NCBI GenBank assembly: GCA_009841615.1
Contig: VXLL01000025.1
Location: 1 to 64,000, forward strand
Length of the DNA: 64,000 nt
Direction: 5' to 3'
Source: Gammaproteobacteria bacterium
GTDB lineage: Bacteria > Pseudomonadota > Gammaproteobacteria > Pseudomonadales > Azotimanducaceae
The notes under the pieces were generated by a model, which worked only from the letters and a program-made list of their open reading frames with translations, searched no databases and was not told the origin of the DNA. This document shows, piece after piece, positions 17,344-27,116 of the stretch. Positions within the stretch are counted from its first letter, which is position 1; the number at the start of each line of letters is the position of its first letter. The translations under genes were made by a program, and so were the position numbers.

Positions 17344-18600
17344 TTAGTCCCAGTTCAGCATGCTTCGATCTTGATACTGCGTGACACTGGTTTCGAAGAA
17401 ATTTTCTTCTTTCTTCAAGTCCATCATTTCAGCCATCCACGGGAATGGGTTGGAAGCGTCACTGTAGTGCTTTGGCAACCCAATACTGTTGAGTCGGCGG
17501 TTGGCAATGTATTTAAGGAATTTAGTCATTTCACGCGCGTTCATCCCGAGAATGCCACGAGGCATCGTGTCTTCGGCGTAGGCGATTTCTAACTCCGTTC
17601 CTTCGATAATCATATCGGTTGCCAATTGCTGCATTTCGTCGTCCCACACATGAGGATTCTCGGCGACAATCGTATTGATTACATCGATACCAAAGTTGAG
17701 ATGCATGGATTCATCGCGTAAGATGAACTGAAACTGCTTCGTAGTCCCAGTCATCTTATTACGTCGGCCCATGGACAGGATCTGAGAAAAGCCGCAATAA
17801 AAGAAAATTCCTTCCAACACGCAGTAGAACGCGATCAAATTCTTTAACAAGATTTTGTCGGTTTCCACAGTTCCGGTTGTGAAATTCGGATCGCACAATT
17901 CTTTGGTGTAATTCAACGCCCAAGTAGCTTTGGCTTCTACTGATGGTATCTCATGGTACATGTTGAAAATCTCACCTTCGTCCATACCGAGAGATTCAAT
18001 GCAGTACTGATAGGCGTGCGTGTGAATCGCTTCTTCAAACGCTTGTCGCAATAGGTATTGCCGGCATTCCGGATTCGTGATCAAACGATAAATCGCTAGC
18101 ACCAGATTGTTCGCGACTAGAGAATCCGCGGTTGAGAAAAATCCAAGACTTCGTTTCACTACGCGTCGCTCGTCTTCCGTCAGGCCGTTTGGACTCTTCC
18201 AAAGTTCCACATCATCGTTCATGCTCACTTCTTGCGGCATCCAGTGGTTCGCGCACCCGTTTAGATACTTTTGCCATGCCCACATGTATTTAAAAGGTAC
18301 TAACTGATTTAAGTCAGCACGACAATTAATGATCTTCTTCTGATCAACCGTTACACGATCGTAACTTTCCCCTTGCGGAGGAGCGATTCCTGTTACGTTT
18401 CTATGTTGTTCGGTTTGCTTGTTCAGACGCAAACCTTCGTCGTAAGGTTTGAGTTCGGTTACCCACGACTTCGTGGTCGTATCTGAACCCGGTGGTGTTT
18501 GTTGTGTAGTTGTGTTTGTTGTTTGCGCGGTCGCGCTGGTTGAGTCAGACTCTGTTGGTTTGGTCGTCACATCCTTGTCTTCGTCCCAAAGCAGTCCCAT
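17344..18600 (-). CDS. nrdB: ribonucleoside-diphosphate reductase class Ia, beta subunit
   Basis: 418 aa. NrdB carries the di-iron/tyrosyl radical cofactor that NrdA uses to make deoxyribonucleotides. Metal ligands and radical are in family positions: Asp159 (STADS), Glu190 and His193 (EEAIHTH), and Tyr197. The E-x2-H-x3-Y spacing equals that of E. coli E115, H118 and Y122. Having Tyr rather than Phe or Leu argues for class Ia and not Ic. Residues 10-45 are a Thr/Gln/Ser-rich low-complexity extension. The tail ends [10 protein letters not shown], the segment that docks on NrdA. It follows nrdA by 101 bp in the same direction. Confidence 0.94.
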   Translation of the reverse strand: MGLLWDEDKDVTTKPTESDSTSATAQTTNTTTQQTPPGSDTTTKSWVTELKPYDEGLRLNKQTEQHRNVTGIAPPQGESYDRVTVDQKKIINCRADLNQLVPFKYMWAWQKYLNGCANHWMPQEVSMNDDVELWKSPNGLTEDERRVVKRSLGFFSTADSLVANNLVLAIYRLITNPECRQYLLRQAFEEAIHTHAYQYCIESLGMDEGEIFNMYHEIPSVEAKATWALNYTKELCDPNFTTGTVETDKILLKNLIAFYCVLEGIFFYCGFSQILSMGRRNKMTGTTKQFQFILRDESMHLNFGIDVINTIVAENPHVWDDEMQQLATDMIIEGTELEIAYAEDTMPRGILGMNAREMTKFLKYIANRRLNSIGLPKHYSDASNPFPWMAEMMDLKKEENFFETSVTQYQDRSMLNWD

Positions 18601-18701
18601 AATTTACCTCTCCCTAGGTATGTTAAGTTGAGTTCCTTTCAAGGAACCTATTATCAACAATTTCTAACATATCGTCAAAAATTTTGCGAAAAATCGAATC
18701 T

Positions 18702-21662
18702 TCACTGGCATGCCTCGCAATCCGGATCATCGATGTCGCACGCATCCGGAACGGGAGCAGCTGTCCCTAAAGCAAACTCTTCTGGCGCGTGTGCTTTACT
18801 TGTTGGTGCTTCCGTTGGCGTCGGAGTACTCTCGGCTTGTAATTGATGCCGTGGTACTGCCGCCAGCGCGTGATCTTCTTCAATTGTGGATTTCTCAGAA
18901 TCCGTTGCTCCAAGTGACCTGAGATAGTAGGTCGTCTTTAGACCGCTCTTCCATGCTTCACGATACATTTGGTCTAGTACGCGACCGCTGGCTTCGGCCA
19001 TGTAAAGGTTGAGAGATTGTGATTGGTCAATCCATTTTTGTCGGCGCGCTGCTGCGGCAATGATCCAATGCGGTTCAATTTCAAATGCTGTCTTATAAAG
19101 CTCTTGTAAGTTTGCAGGTACTCGTTCCATTTCTTGAACGCTACCGTTTTTCGCCTTCAAATCGACAGCCATCCACTGATCCCATACACCAAGTTTCTTC
19201 AAATCGTCAATCAAATAGGGGTTCAACACCACAAAATCTCCAGAGATGTTCTGTTTTGAATAGAGATTTTGATACGCTGGTTCAATAGACTGGGTGATGC
19301 CAACGATATTTGCAATCGTTGCAGTCGGAGCGATAGCCATGACATTGGAATTGCGCATGCCCTGTTGTTTCACTTTCTCGCGTAATTCATCCCAGTCCAA
19401 GGTCGTGTTGAAGTCAAATGTCGCGAACTCTTCCGAACTCCTTTGTTCCGCTAGCACCTTGAGTGAATCAATGGGTAGGATTCCACGACTCCACAACGAA
19501 CCCTGATATGTCGAATATACACCCCGTTCAACGACAAGATCGGATGATGCTTCGATCGCATAGTAAGAGATGGCTTCCATACTTTCATCAGCAAATTGAA
19601 TCGCAGACAGACTACCATAAGGAACGCGTTTCTTATACAAAGCATCCTGAAACCCCATGAGTCCTAGCCCAATTGGTCGATGTCTTATGTTCGAGTCTCG
19701 CGCCGCTCTAACCGCGTAGTAATTAATGTCAATAACGTTGTCCAACATGCGAATAGCGGTACGTACGGTTGATCTTAATTTATCGTGATCAATTTCTCCG
19801 TTCTCTGTGATGTGGTTTGATAGGTTTATCGAACCTAGATTACAGACGGCAATTTCATTGTCGGATGTATTTAGAGTAATTTCGGTGCACAAATTGGATG
19901 AGTGAACGACGCCAACATGTTGTTGTGGCGAACGTACATTACACGGGTCTTTGAAAGTCATCCATGGATGCCCAGTTTCGTACAGCGATTCCAGCATCTT
20001 GCGCCAAAGCGTTTCCGCATTCACGACGCGGAAATTGGTAATCTCACCACTACGTGTTTTTGCCTCCGCTGCTTCGTATGCACTGCGGAAATCGTTCCCG
20101 CAAAGATCGTGTAATTCTGGAACGTCCGAAGGCGAAAAGAGTGTCCATGGATCCTTTTGCATGACGCGTTCCATAAAGAGGTCAGGAATCCAATTTGCCG
20201 TGTTCATGTCATGCGTTCGGCGACGATCGTCACCAGTGTTTTTTCTCAGATCGAGGAATTCCTCAATATCCATGTGCCACGTTTCTAAATAAGAACACAC
20301 TGCTCCTTTTCGCTTGCCACCTTGATTGACCGCTACAGCAGTGTCGTTTACGATCTTGAGAAAAGGTACGACTCCTTGCGACTTACCATTAGTTCCTTGA
20401 ATGTAAGATCCCATTGCCCGTACTCGGGTCCAATCGTTCCCCAGACCACCGGCCCACTTGCTGAGCAACGCGTTATCGCGCATCGAAGAAAAGATACCGT
20501 GTAGATCATCGGGTACTGTGGAGATGTAACACGACGACAATTGGGGACGCACTGTACCAGAGTTAAACAGGGTCGGTGTCGAACTCATAAAGTCCATAGA
20601 CGACAATTGGTTGTAAAACTCAATCGCTCTGGTTTCTCGATTGGTTTCATTGATTGTTAATCCCATCGCAATCCGCATGAAAAAGATCTGCGGTAATTCA
20701 AATCGGACACCATTGGAGTGTAGGAAGTAACGGTCGTACAGATTTTGAATGCCTAAATACGAAAATTGCTTGTCACGTTCAGCAACCAAATGGTCGCCCA
20801 GCTTCACGAGGTCAAATTGTGCGAGTTCCGGGGACAAAAATCCAAGCTCTACAGCTCTATTGATATAGACGGAAAATGTCTCTTTATAGAGTTTCGACAT
20901 GTCAGCCGGTAGAGACATAATCGATTGTTCTCCGAGCTCAGGGAACAAGAAGGCCGTAGCCTCTCTGCGGAGACGTAGCATGAGCAGTCTCGCCGCTACG
21001 TACCCATAATTGGGTTCGTTTTCAATGAGAGTTTTTGCTGCTAGAGTCAACGATTGCAATACTTCTTCTTCAGTGATCCCGTTGAAAGCATCACTCAGAG
21101 TCTGTGAGAACAGTCGTTCAGAGTCTACGTCTTCCAGATCACTACACACTTGGTCCAGCACGATCGACCAAGACTTTTGCTCCAGTGGTACTTCAACACC
21201 GTCAGAACGTAGGTAATTAATAGTCGTATCAGTGAGTTCAAACGAATCTACCTGTTCTTGCTTCCGTGCCTGGGCTCGTTCCTCTCGGTAAATTACGTAC
21301 GCGCGCGCGATGCGTTGGAGACCAGCCCGCATGAGGGCGAGTTCAACCTGATCTTGAACATCTTCAATATCGACGGCAGCCCTTTCCGGATTACCTCGAT
21401 GAATCCGAGAAGTTACACTTTCGGCAAGTTCGTGTATTTGGTCTCGTATTTTTTGTGAACTTGACGAAGCCGGTCCTTCGACTTCGACAAAAGCCTTTGA
21501 TATAGCATTGTGAATTTTTGCTTCGTCAAAGGGTACGACACTACCGTCGCGTTTGATGACTCGATGAGTTCCTGCTTCGTTCAATTCTCCCGTCCTCCTG
21601 CGATTTCTTCCATGATCATCTGTTGGACTAACCGTTTCGGGGTGATAACGGTCAATCCACAC
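18702..21662 (-). CDS. nrdA: ribonucleoside-diphosphate reductase class Ia, alpha subunit
   Basis: 986 aa, catalytic subunit reducing NDPs. One ATP-cone (about 32-130: VIKRDGSVVPFDEAKIHNAI ... ARAYVIYREE) gives dATP/ATP overall regulation. The active site has Cys378 (LSSCYIS), the N-x-C-x-E triad at 590-594 (SNLCTEITLN) and Cys607. The C-terminal redox pair is CEAC in the last five residues. Pairing with nrdB confirms the class. The only start in frame is a GTG at 21662, because a stop lies eight codons upstream. I found no convincing pair of NrdR boxes in the 650 bp upstream. Confidence 0.95.
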   Translation of the reverse strand: MWIDRYHPETVSPTDDHGRNRRRTGELNEAGTHRVIKRDGSVVPFDEAKIHNAISKAFVEVEGPASSSSQKIRDQIHELAESVTSRIHRGNPERAAVDIEDVQDQVELALMRAGLQRIARAYVIYREERAQARKQEQVDSFELTDTTINYLRSDGVEVPLEQKSWSIVLDQVCSDLEDVDSERLFSQTLSDAFNGITEEEVLQSLTLAAKTLIENEPNYGYVAARLLMLRLRREATAFLFPELGEQSIMSLPADMSKLYKETFSVYINRAVELGFLSPELAQFDLVKLGDHLVAERDKQFSYLGIQNLYDRYFLHSNGVRFELPQIFFMRIAMGLTINETNRETRAIEFYNQLSSMDFMSSTPTLFNSGTVRPQLSSCYISTVPDDLHGIFSSMRDNALLSKWAGGLGNDWTRVRAMGSYIQGTNGKSQGVVPFLKIVNDTAVAVNQGGKRKGAVCSYLETWHMDIEEFLDLRKNTGDDRRRTHDMNTANWIPDLFMERVMQKDPWTLFSPSDVPELHDLCGNDFRSAYEAAEAKTRSGEITNFRVVNAETLWRKMLESLYETGHPWMTFKDPCNVRSPQQHVGVVHSSNLCTEITLNTSDNEIAVCNLGSINLSNHITENGEIDHDKLRSTVRTAIRMLDNVIDINYYAVRAARDSNIRHRPIGLGLMGFQDALYKKRVPYGSLSAIQFADESMEAISYYAIEASSDLVVERGVYSTYQGSLWSRGILPIDSLKVLAEQRSSEEFATFDFNTTLDWDELREKVKQQGMRNSNVMAIAPTATIANIVGITQSIEPAYQNLYSKQNISGDFVVLNPYLIDDLKKLGVWDQWMAVDLKAKNGSVQEMERVPANLQELYKTAFEIEPHWIIAAAARRQKWIDQSQSLNLYMAEASGRVLDQMYREAWKSGLKTTYYLRSLGATDSEKSTIEEDHALAAVPRHQLQAESTPTPTEAPTSKAHAPEEFALGTAAPVPDACDIDDPDCEACQ

Positions 21663-22315
21663 CGGAGCGATACGTTTCGTTTCTTACCTTGGTTTTGTTC
21701 GGATTAATGCCAAAGGCAGTGACTTTTAACAAGTCATAATCGAATAAATGAGCGGATTACTTATACCTTGTAAAACAGCAACATTTTGAACAACCAAATA
21801 GGGACTACGTACTTGTTAGTGTTCCGTAATGATATTCTACTAAAAAGACGAAAGCTGCGTGAGGGAGGGCGCGATAATCTATTCTTGGGAGTGGTTCTAG
21901 GAAGTTAGCTTCGAAAGGACAATATTTCTCGATCCTGACAGGGTTGGTGAGGTACTATAACTACTCTGTAAAGGACACTACAAGCAGGAGTTTTCCGAAT
22001 ACAAGAATGCTCCCTTAAACCGTTAGTTTAGAGAGAATTTGCTGGTATCAATGAACAAATTTTTGATTTTCAAAGAAATTACTAAATTTCTTTTGTAACA
22101 CGATATTTGGCTAGTGTGTGATCACTTTTTGCGTCTACGAGTCGATCAGGAGTCAAAATGGTTTGCCTTATCTAATCTTTTGATCTGAAACTAGGGCACT
22201 ATAAGGGCGTACGTTTGTTGCGATTTCTAAATTTGATAATTGAATTCTTTTAACGTATATAAATTATACATATGTTCATATAATCTTACCAATAAATTGT
22301 ATTTTGTCGGCTTAT
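21663..22315. other. long intergenic region upstream of nrdA
   Basis: About 650 bp separate the nrdA start from the end of the MalY/PatB-like gene, both on the minus strand. The part at 22240-22300 is very A+T-rich. I see no open frame with recognisable protein, no tRNA and no clear rho-independent terminator. It presumably holds the nrdAB promoter. One NrdR-like half site near 22097 was not good enough to call. Confidence 0.4.
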
Positions 22316-23476
22316 TCACCGGTAAGCACTAGTAGCACTAATCAATCGCTCGATACCCTTCTCAAGCAATGTTCTTGGCATTGCAAAGTTTAAGCGAACA
22401 AACCCTGGGCTTCGAAATGCCACGCCGTCAAAAAGTCCTAGCCCAAAAGACTCAAAATGTTTCTGTGGGTTTGAAACAGGTAAACACTTCGCGTCGATCC
22501 ACATGAGATGGGTACCTTCGACTGGTGTTGTTCGCAACACTTCAGAGTCTGTTATTGCTTCTTGTAATAAATCTCGGTTTTGACGAAGGTATGAATTTAA
22601 ATCGATTAACCATGATGTGTTGTCTGCAAATGCTGCCGTAGCCCCGGCAAGAGCTAGAGGGGATAAGCTTGGATGAATTCTTTGAGCATGCGCCTTGAAG
22701 TCTCTTCGAATGTCGGGATTGGGGATAATCGCGACAGCTACGGATTCTCCAGCGATGTTATAGGTTTTGGTGTGTGAATACAAAGTAATTGTTCGTTCCG
22801 CGACCTCTGGTGCTAAGCTGGCTATGGGTTTGTAAGTCACGTTTTCATCCAGTACCAAACCCCAGTGAATGTCATCAGAAATCAAAACAGTGTTGTTCCT
22901 CAAGCACACTTTCGCGAGTTCCCACAATTCGTTCTGTGCATACACGCGACCGGTAGGGTTTTGAGGGTTGCAGAACAAGAGCGTTGACGCTCGCTTTGTC
23001 GTCTGATCTAGGTCGTCGAAGTCCATCTCCCAACGATCTTTTTGCAGGACCAGAGGGGAAAACGCTGGTTCTCTAACGTTTTGTTCCGGTACCGATAAGA
23101 AAGGAGGGTATACAGGTGTTGGAATGACACAATGGTCGTTACGATTACCGATGACCTGTACAGCAATATTGATACCGGTCATCACCGAAGGTAGCCACAC
23201 TAACCAGTCTGCGTTGATCTGCCAGTTGTACATTCGATCCGTCCAATCGACGAAATTCTCTACAAGAGCGTCGGGAACTGTGGAATATCCCAAGATGGGA
23301 TGCTGTTGTAGTCGAGTACGGATTGCTTTCATCACAAACTCTGGCGTCGGGAAGTCCATATCCGCGACCCAGAGCGGTAGGACATCCTGATCTCGATATC
23401 GATCCCACTTGACACTATTCCATGCCCGACGATCAATTTCTGTTTCAAAATCAAATTTCAAATTGATTTCTCCCAA
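22316..23476 (-). CDS. MalY/PatB-type PLP aminotransferase (putative C-S beta-lyase)
   Basis: 386 aa, fold type I aminotransferase. The N-terminal WADMDFPTPEFVMKAIRTRL, CNPQNPTGRVY, DDIHWGLVL and the PLP lysine in SHTKTYNIAG follow the MalY/PatB pattern (cystathionine beta-lyase of the C-S lyase group). These enzymes cleave cystathionine or other cysteine conjugates to pyruvate, ammonia and a thiol. The DDIH variant (often DEIH) and the C-terminal FVRLNFAMPRTLLEKGIERL are typical. It is a single-gene unit. An aminotransferase role cannot be excluded. Confidence 0.87.
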   Translation of the reverse strand: MGEINLKFDFETEIDRRAWNSVKWDRYRDQDVLPLWVADMDFPTPEFVMKAIRTRLQQHPILGYSTVPDALVENFVDWTDRMYNWQINADWLVWLPSVMTGINIAVQVIGNRNDHCVIPTPVYPPFLSVPEQNVREPAFSPLVLQKDRWEMDFDDLDQTTKRASTLLFCNPQNPTGRVYAQNELWELAKVCLRNNTVLISDDIHWGLVLDENVTYKPIASLAPEVAERTITLYSHTKTYNIAGESVAVAIIPNPDIRRDFKAHAQRIHPSLSPLALAGATAAFADNTSWLIDLNSYLRQNRDLLQEAITDSEVLRTTPVEGTHLMWIDAKCLPVSNPQKHFESFGLGLFDGVAFRSPGFVRLNFAMPRTLLEKGIERLISATSAYR

Positions 23477-23600
23477 GACTAAATATGGATTTTGTAACGA
23501 ACGTAGTCCTTGTACTAATGCTCACAATTTATACGGTGCACCTAGATCATCAATCACACGTTACAATAGGCTTACTATATTGAAGTAAGGAGATCCAAGA

Positions 23601-23936
23601 ATGACAGAAGAAGTTACCGAGGTAATTAAAGAGCAAATAGCAAATAACCCAATCTTACTTTATATGAAAGGTTCGCCACATGCTCCCCAATGTGGATTCT
23701 CTGCCCGTACGGTGCAGTGTTTAATGGAGTGTAATCAGAGATTCTCGTACGTAGATATCTTGAGTAATCCAGTGATTCGACAAACTCTGCCAGGTATTGC
23801 TAATTGGCCTACCTTTCCGCAACTATATGTCAATGGAGAGCTCGTTGGTGGATGCGACATCGTGAGCGAAATGCACGCACAAGGTGAATTAAAACCTCTC
23901 TTGGAATCCGCGACCGAAGATCAAAATTCGCCATAA
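23601..23936 (+). CDS. grxD: monothiol glutaredoxin Grx4
   Basis: 111 aa with the single-cysteine active site CGFS (Cys31), KGSPHAPQCGFSARTV and WPTFPQLYVNGELVGGCDIV. Grx4-type proteins bind a [2Fe-2S] cluster with glutathione, often with BolA, and take part in iron-sulfur trafficking. An AAGGAG ribosome-binding site lies upstream (around 23587). It faces rnt tail to tail, as in E. coli and many gammaproteobacteria, which supports both assignments. Confidence 0.96.
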   Translation: MTEEVTEVIKEQIANNPILLYMKGSPHAPQCGFSARTVQCLMECNQRFSYVDILSNPVIRQTLPGIANWPTFPQLYVNGELVGGCDIVSEMHAQGELKPLLESATEDQNSP

Positions 23937-23958
23937 GTTGTGAAGTGAAGAGCCAGAT

Positions 23959-24579
23959 TTAATCGTTTGAGTTGAGATTGATCCAATCCGGATTGAAATC
24001 ACAATCATTTACGATCGTACAGAAGAGTTGAGCGGTAACTGTCGCATCGTATAACGCGGAATGCGCTTTTTTATCGTCGAATTCGATTCCGGCGCGGGCG
24101 CACGCTACTGATAGGACCGAGTGCCCGAAATTTACTGCGGCTAAAGAGGCTGTATCGATCACCGTGAAGAGATGAAAAGGATTTTGCCCTATATCGTTAC
24201 GTTGCGCGGCGGATCTTATGAAGTTGTGGTCGAAATACGCGTTGTGTCCTACTAAATAAGCTCGAGTACAGGAATTTGCTTTTAGTCGCTTCCGAATAGT
24301 TCGAAAGCACTCTCGCAAGCAAGTTTCTTCCAGTTGCGCGCCACGAGCTGGGTCGAACGGATCAATTCCGATCAAATCCAGCGACGAGTCTTCGATGCAT
24401 GTGTCTGGATGCGGAAGAACCGCCCAACGATGGTGTTTGCTTGGGTGCAACATGTCGTCACGCCATTCAAGAAAAACGATGGCAATTTCTATGATTGCGT
24501 GGTTGTAGGGATCAACCCCGCCGGTTTCGAGATCTAATACAACAGGCAAGTAACCGCGAAATCGATTTTTTAACTCCAT
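23959..24579 (-). CDS. rnt: ribonuclease T
   Basis: 206 aa DEDD exonuclease. RNase T trims the 3' ends of tRNA and other stable RNAs in the cytoplasm. NRFRGYLPVVLDLETGG (Asp16, Glu18), GHNAYFDHNFIRSAAQRND and the C-terminal KKAHSALYDATVTAQLF give the four acidic residues and the His of the DEDDh type. Length and N-terminus agree with RNase T. Convergent with grxD, 22 bp apart. Confidence 0.94.
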   Translation of the reverse strand: MELKNRFRGYLPVVLDLETGGVDPYNHAIIEIAIVFLEWRDDMLHPSKHHRWAVLPHPDTCIEDSSLDLIGIDPFDPARGAQLEETCLRECFRTIRKRLKANSCTRAYLVGHNAYFDHNFIRSAAQRNDIGQNPFHLFTVIDTASLAAVNFGHSVLSVACARAGIEFDDKKAHSALYDATVTAQLFCTIVNDCDFNPDWINLNSND

Positions 24580-24717
24580 GGGTCTGCAACTTTTCTAACA
24601 AGATTTGTTTCGCGTGCGGTCTGTGATTCATGGGTAGATTCGCGCGACGCTTCTTTTTCGTTATACGAAACATCTTGTCAATTTAGGCTCATTCTCGCTA
24701 ATTTGGACAAATAGATA

Positions 24718-25359
24718 TTAGTCAGGTGAAGGAGTCTTGTCCTTGAATTCGCAGAGATCTTCGATCTCGCACAAGTAGCATTTAGGTTTTCGTGCGATAC
24801 AAACGTATCGACCGTGGAGTATTAACCAGTGATGTGCTCCCTTTTTGAATTCGTCTGGGATCCACTTGGTTAATCGGTCTTCCACTTCTCTGGGATTTTT
24901 CCCTCGAGCAATTTTTGTACGATTTGCAACACGGAAAATGTGCGTGTCGACGGCTATCACAGGATGGTCGAATGCTGTATTGAGTACGACATTGGCTGTC
25001 TTGCGACCCACACCCGGAAGTCGCTCTAGTTCTTCTCGGGTGCTAGGCACTTCTCCATTATGTTCTGATAGCAGGATCTTGCATGTACTGTGTACGTTCT
25101 CTGCTTTTGCGTTGTAGAGTCCGATCGTTTTAATGTACTCCTTCAGACCATCAACGCCAAGTGCAAACATTTTGCTTGGGGTAGGTGCGACGGAAAACAA
25201 CTCTTTTGTTGCTAAGTTGACGCTTACATCGGTCGCTTGTGCTGAGAGGATTACCGCAACTAGTAATTGAAATGGAGATTGGTAATGGAGTTCGGTGTCA
25301 GGGTCACTATCTTTCTCGCGGAAACGCTCGAATATTTGTCTGCGTTTGTCGTGGTTCAT
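24718..25359 (-). CDS. nth: endonuclease III (DNA glycosylase/AP lyase)
   Basis: 213 aa. Removes oxidised pyrimidines and nicks the abasic site. The helix-hairpin-helix LERLPGVGRKTANVVLN holds the catalytic Lys, followed by the Asp of AVDTHIFRV. The C-terminal C-x6-C-x2-C-x5-C [4Fe-4S] motif is complete (CIARKPKCYLCEIEDLC). It is the last gene of the rnf unit, the position it has after rsxE in E. coli, except that an aldolase gene has been inserted. Confidence 0.96.
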   Translation of the reverse strand: MNHDKRRQIFERFREKDSDPDTELHYQSPFQLLVAVILSAQATDVSVNLATKELFSVAPTPSKMFALGVDGLKEYIKTIGLYNAKAENVHSTCKILLSEHNGEVPSTREELERLPGVGRKTANVVLNTAFDHPVIAVDTHIFRVANRTKIARGKNPREVEDRLTKWIPDEFKKGAHHWLILHGRYVCIARKPKCYLCEIEDLCEFKDKTPSPD

Positions 25360-25376
25360 TCCTACCGGGCCTAGAA

Positions 25377-26075
25377 CTATTCGATCCCATGAAATTTTGC
25401 CAAGTACTCAAACTTAGCACGAACGCGACTCTCGCGAAATAATCCACCTTGTGCCTGCTTGGCAGACTCGTCGGATATCGGTACTGGGTTCTGTACCTTT
25501 AAATGTGCCTCGGCTACGCGCTCTAAGGTGACGAATCGTACCACAGCACTTGCTACAGAAGCTCCCCCTGTCAGTAGGCCATGATTGCGAAGAATGATAG
25601 CATGCTTATGCCCCAAACATTGAGCGATTCGAGTGCCGCCATCTAATTCGCGAATTTGAACTTCTTCATCATTGAAGAGCGCGCAATCGTCTACGAAGAT
25701 ACAAGCTTCTTGTGTGATAGGCAAGATAGGACGAACTTCTGCAGAGAAGGGGGTGCCCCAAGGGGTGTGCGTATGTGCGGCAGCGTTTAGGTCAGTTCGA
25801 GCGGCTAAGATTGGGCAGTGGATGTTAAACGCCGGCGAATTCACACTCCCGTTACCAAGCACTGTTTCCCCGGATTGGTCTAACAACACCAAATCGTCGA
25901 CTTTGGCTTGAGTAAAAGGAACTCCATTTCTAAGTAACCAGAAACACTCCTTGCGCTCTGGGTCTCTTGCGCTAATGTGCCCATCTCCCAGATCGCCCCA
26001 ACCCAGAGCTCCGAATATGCGGTAGCTTCGAACTAGGTCAATAAGGACGTCCAATCTATTGAACGAATCGTTCAT
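25377..26075 (-). CDS. class II aldolase/adducin-family protein
   Basis: 232 aa. Zn-binding histidines are visible in AAHTHTPWG and LRNHGLLTGG. GDLGDGHISARDP and VDDLVLLDQSGETV are typical of the family of L-fuculose/ribulose phosphate aldolases and decarboxylases. It overlaps rnfE by 20 bp and is followed by nth after 17 bp, so it is built into the rnf transcript. The substrate is unknown. It may be an unrelated passenger, or use a product linked to NADH/ferredoxin metabolism; the former is simpler. Confidence 0.86.
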   Translation of the reverse strand: MNDSFNRLDVLIDLVRSYRIFGALGWGDLGDGHISARDPERKECFWLLRNGVPFTQAKVDDLVLLDQSGETVLGNGSVNSPAFNIHCPILAARTDLNAAAHTHTPWGTPFSAEVRPILPITQEACIFVDDCALFNDEEVQIRELDGGTRIAQCLGHKHAIILRNHGLLTGGASVASAVVRFVTLERVAEAHLKVQNPVPISDESAKQAQGGLFRESRVRAKFEYLAKFHGIE

Positions 26076-26676
26076 AATTCTGTTGTGTATAGTCTGGTTC
26101 GTCCTGTGGTTCCTCTGTACACCCTTGAGGCGAAATTCCCTTTAGATAGTTGATCATAGCTAGCGCAATTCCAATAACGAAAAAAGAACCGACTGGTTGA
26201 GTCGCAAACGGCGTTAGTAACCCGAGCAACTGCCGTATGCCGCCTAGCACAAAGAGTACAAGCGAAAATCCTAACGCAGTACCCATTGCGGTCACCACAG
26301 ATGTTTTCACATCCTTCTTTGATGCTACAGACTCGACATGACCAAGAATCATACAGTTGGTTACGATGATTTGGACGAACAGTGCGATTTGCTGATACAC
26401 ATCCCACGCATAAGCTTGCATGATCATGTGCGCGATTGTTGTGAATGTCGCAATGACAAGAACAAAGCAGGGCAACCTGATGTTTTCTGGAATTCCCTTC
26501 CTGAACAGAGAGATCAAACAGGAAGAGAACACCAAAACAAAAGTGCTCGCGACGGCTAAACCCACAGCATTCTGAACGTTATAGCTAACTGCGAGTAGTG
26601 GGCAAAGACCTAACAGTTGCGTCGTAGCGACGTTTCGAGTCCATAGACCATCGATAAATCTCTGAGTGAGCGTCAC
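26056..26676 (-). CDS. rnfE: Rnf electron transport complex subunit RnfE/RsxE
   Basis: 206 aa integral membrane protein with six hydrophobic spans. NPLL-like start TQLLGLCPLLAVSYNVQNAV, then TNCMILGHVESVASKKD, is the RnfE/NqrD signature (paralogous to RnfA). It is a core membrane subunit of the ion-pumping ferredoxin:NAD+ oxidoreductase (Rnf), called Rsx in E. coli, where it also reduces SoxR. GTG start with GTGA overlap to rnfG. The C-terminal 25 residues are polar. Confidence 0.94.
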   Translation of the reverse strand: MTLTQRFIDGLWTRNVATTQLLGLCPLLAVSYNVQNAVGLAVASTFVLVFSSCLISLFRKGIPENIRLPCFVLVIATFTTIAHMIMQAYAWDVYQQIALFVQIIVTNCMILGHVESVASKKDVKTSVVTAMGTALGFSLVLFVLGGIRQLLGLLTPFATQPVGSFFVIGIALAMINYLKGISPQGCTEEPQDEPDYTQQNYERFVQ

Positions 26677-27116
26677 GGATTACTGTCCTTGCGTCCGCGC
26701 ACGGAGTCTTTAACTGCACGAATTACAGCATTGGTGGTAATCGTCGCGCCACTAACTGCATCAACTTCATCTACTGATTGCTTTTCGAAATTACCGATCC
26801 AGTCATTAGGTTTCAATACCTCAGAAAATCCTGGTGTTTCTCCGTGACCGAGAACGCGAACCCCCAGTATTTCCTCGGCGCGAAACGCAACCAAAATTTT
26901 CATGGTTCCTCCGTATCCTCTAATTTCAGCATTTACTAACTCAATACCCTGTTCGCGGAGAATCTCTGGATCTGTTGAATCCACTAAGCCTGCGAGTATT
27001 TGTTCCTCGGCATCGCGTTGGTTTTGTTCGATTCGGTCTGCAGTGAACAGTTGCAACAAGGCAAGCAAACAGCCTGCGACAAGTGCTAGTAGTGTGAGTG
27101 TGGCAATCGCCTTCAA
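26673..27116 (-). CDS. rnfG: Rnf complex FMN-binding subunit RnfG/RsxG (short form)
   Basis: 147 aa, short against about 206 in E. coli. It has one N-terminal transmembrane helix (LTLLALVAGCLLALLQLF) and a periplasmic FMN-binding domain. The covalent FMN site is in DAVSGATITTNAVI (Ser-Gly-Ala-Thr), and GHGETPGFSEVL is conserved. ApbE, encoded at 57690, would attach the flavin. TTG start overlapping the rnfD stop as TTGA. Residues between the helix and the flavin motif are reduced in number, so the domain is compact, but key motifs remain. Confidence 0.92.
   Translation of the reverse strand: MKAIATLTLLALVAGCLLALLQLFTADRIEQNQRDAEEQILAGLVDSTDPEILREQGIELVNAEIRGYGGTMKILVAFRAEEILGVRVLGHGETPGFSEVLKPNDWIGNFEKQSVDEVDAVSGATITTNAVIRAVKDSVRGRKDSNP

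Noticed and set aside
17302..17592. Plus-strand ORF of 96 codons over the end of nrdB
   Set aside because: Lies almost wholly antisense to the conserved C-terminal part of nrdB and has no family features.
22081..22125. Possible NrdR box (ACACGATATTTGG) upstream of nrdA
   Set aside because: Only a partial match, no second box at the expected spacing, and more than 400 bp from the gene.
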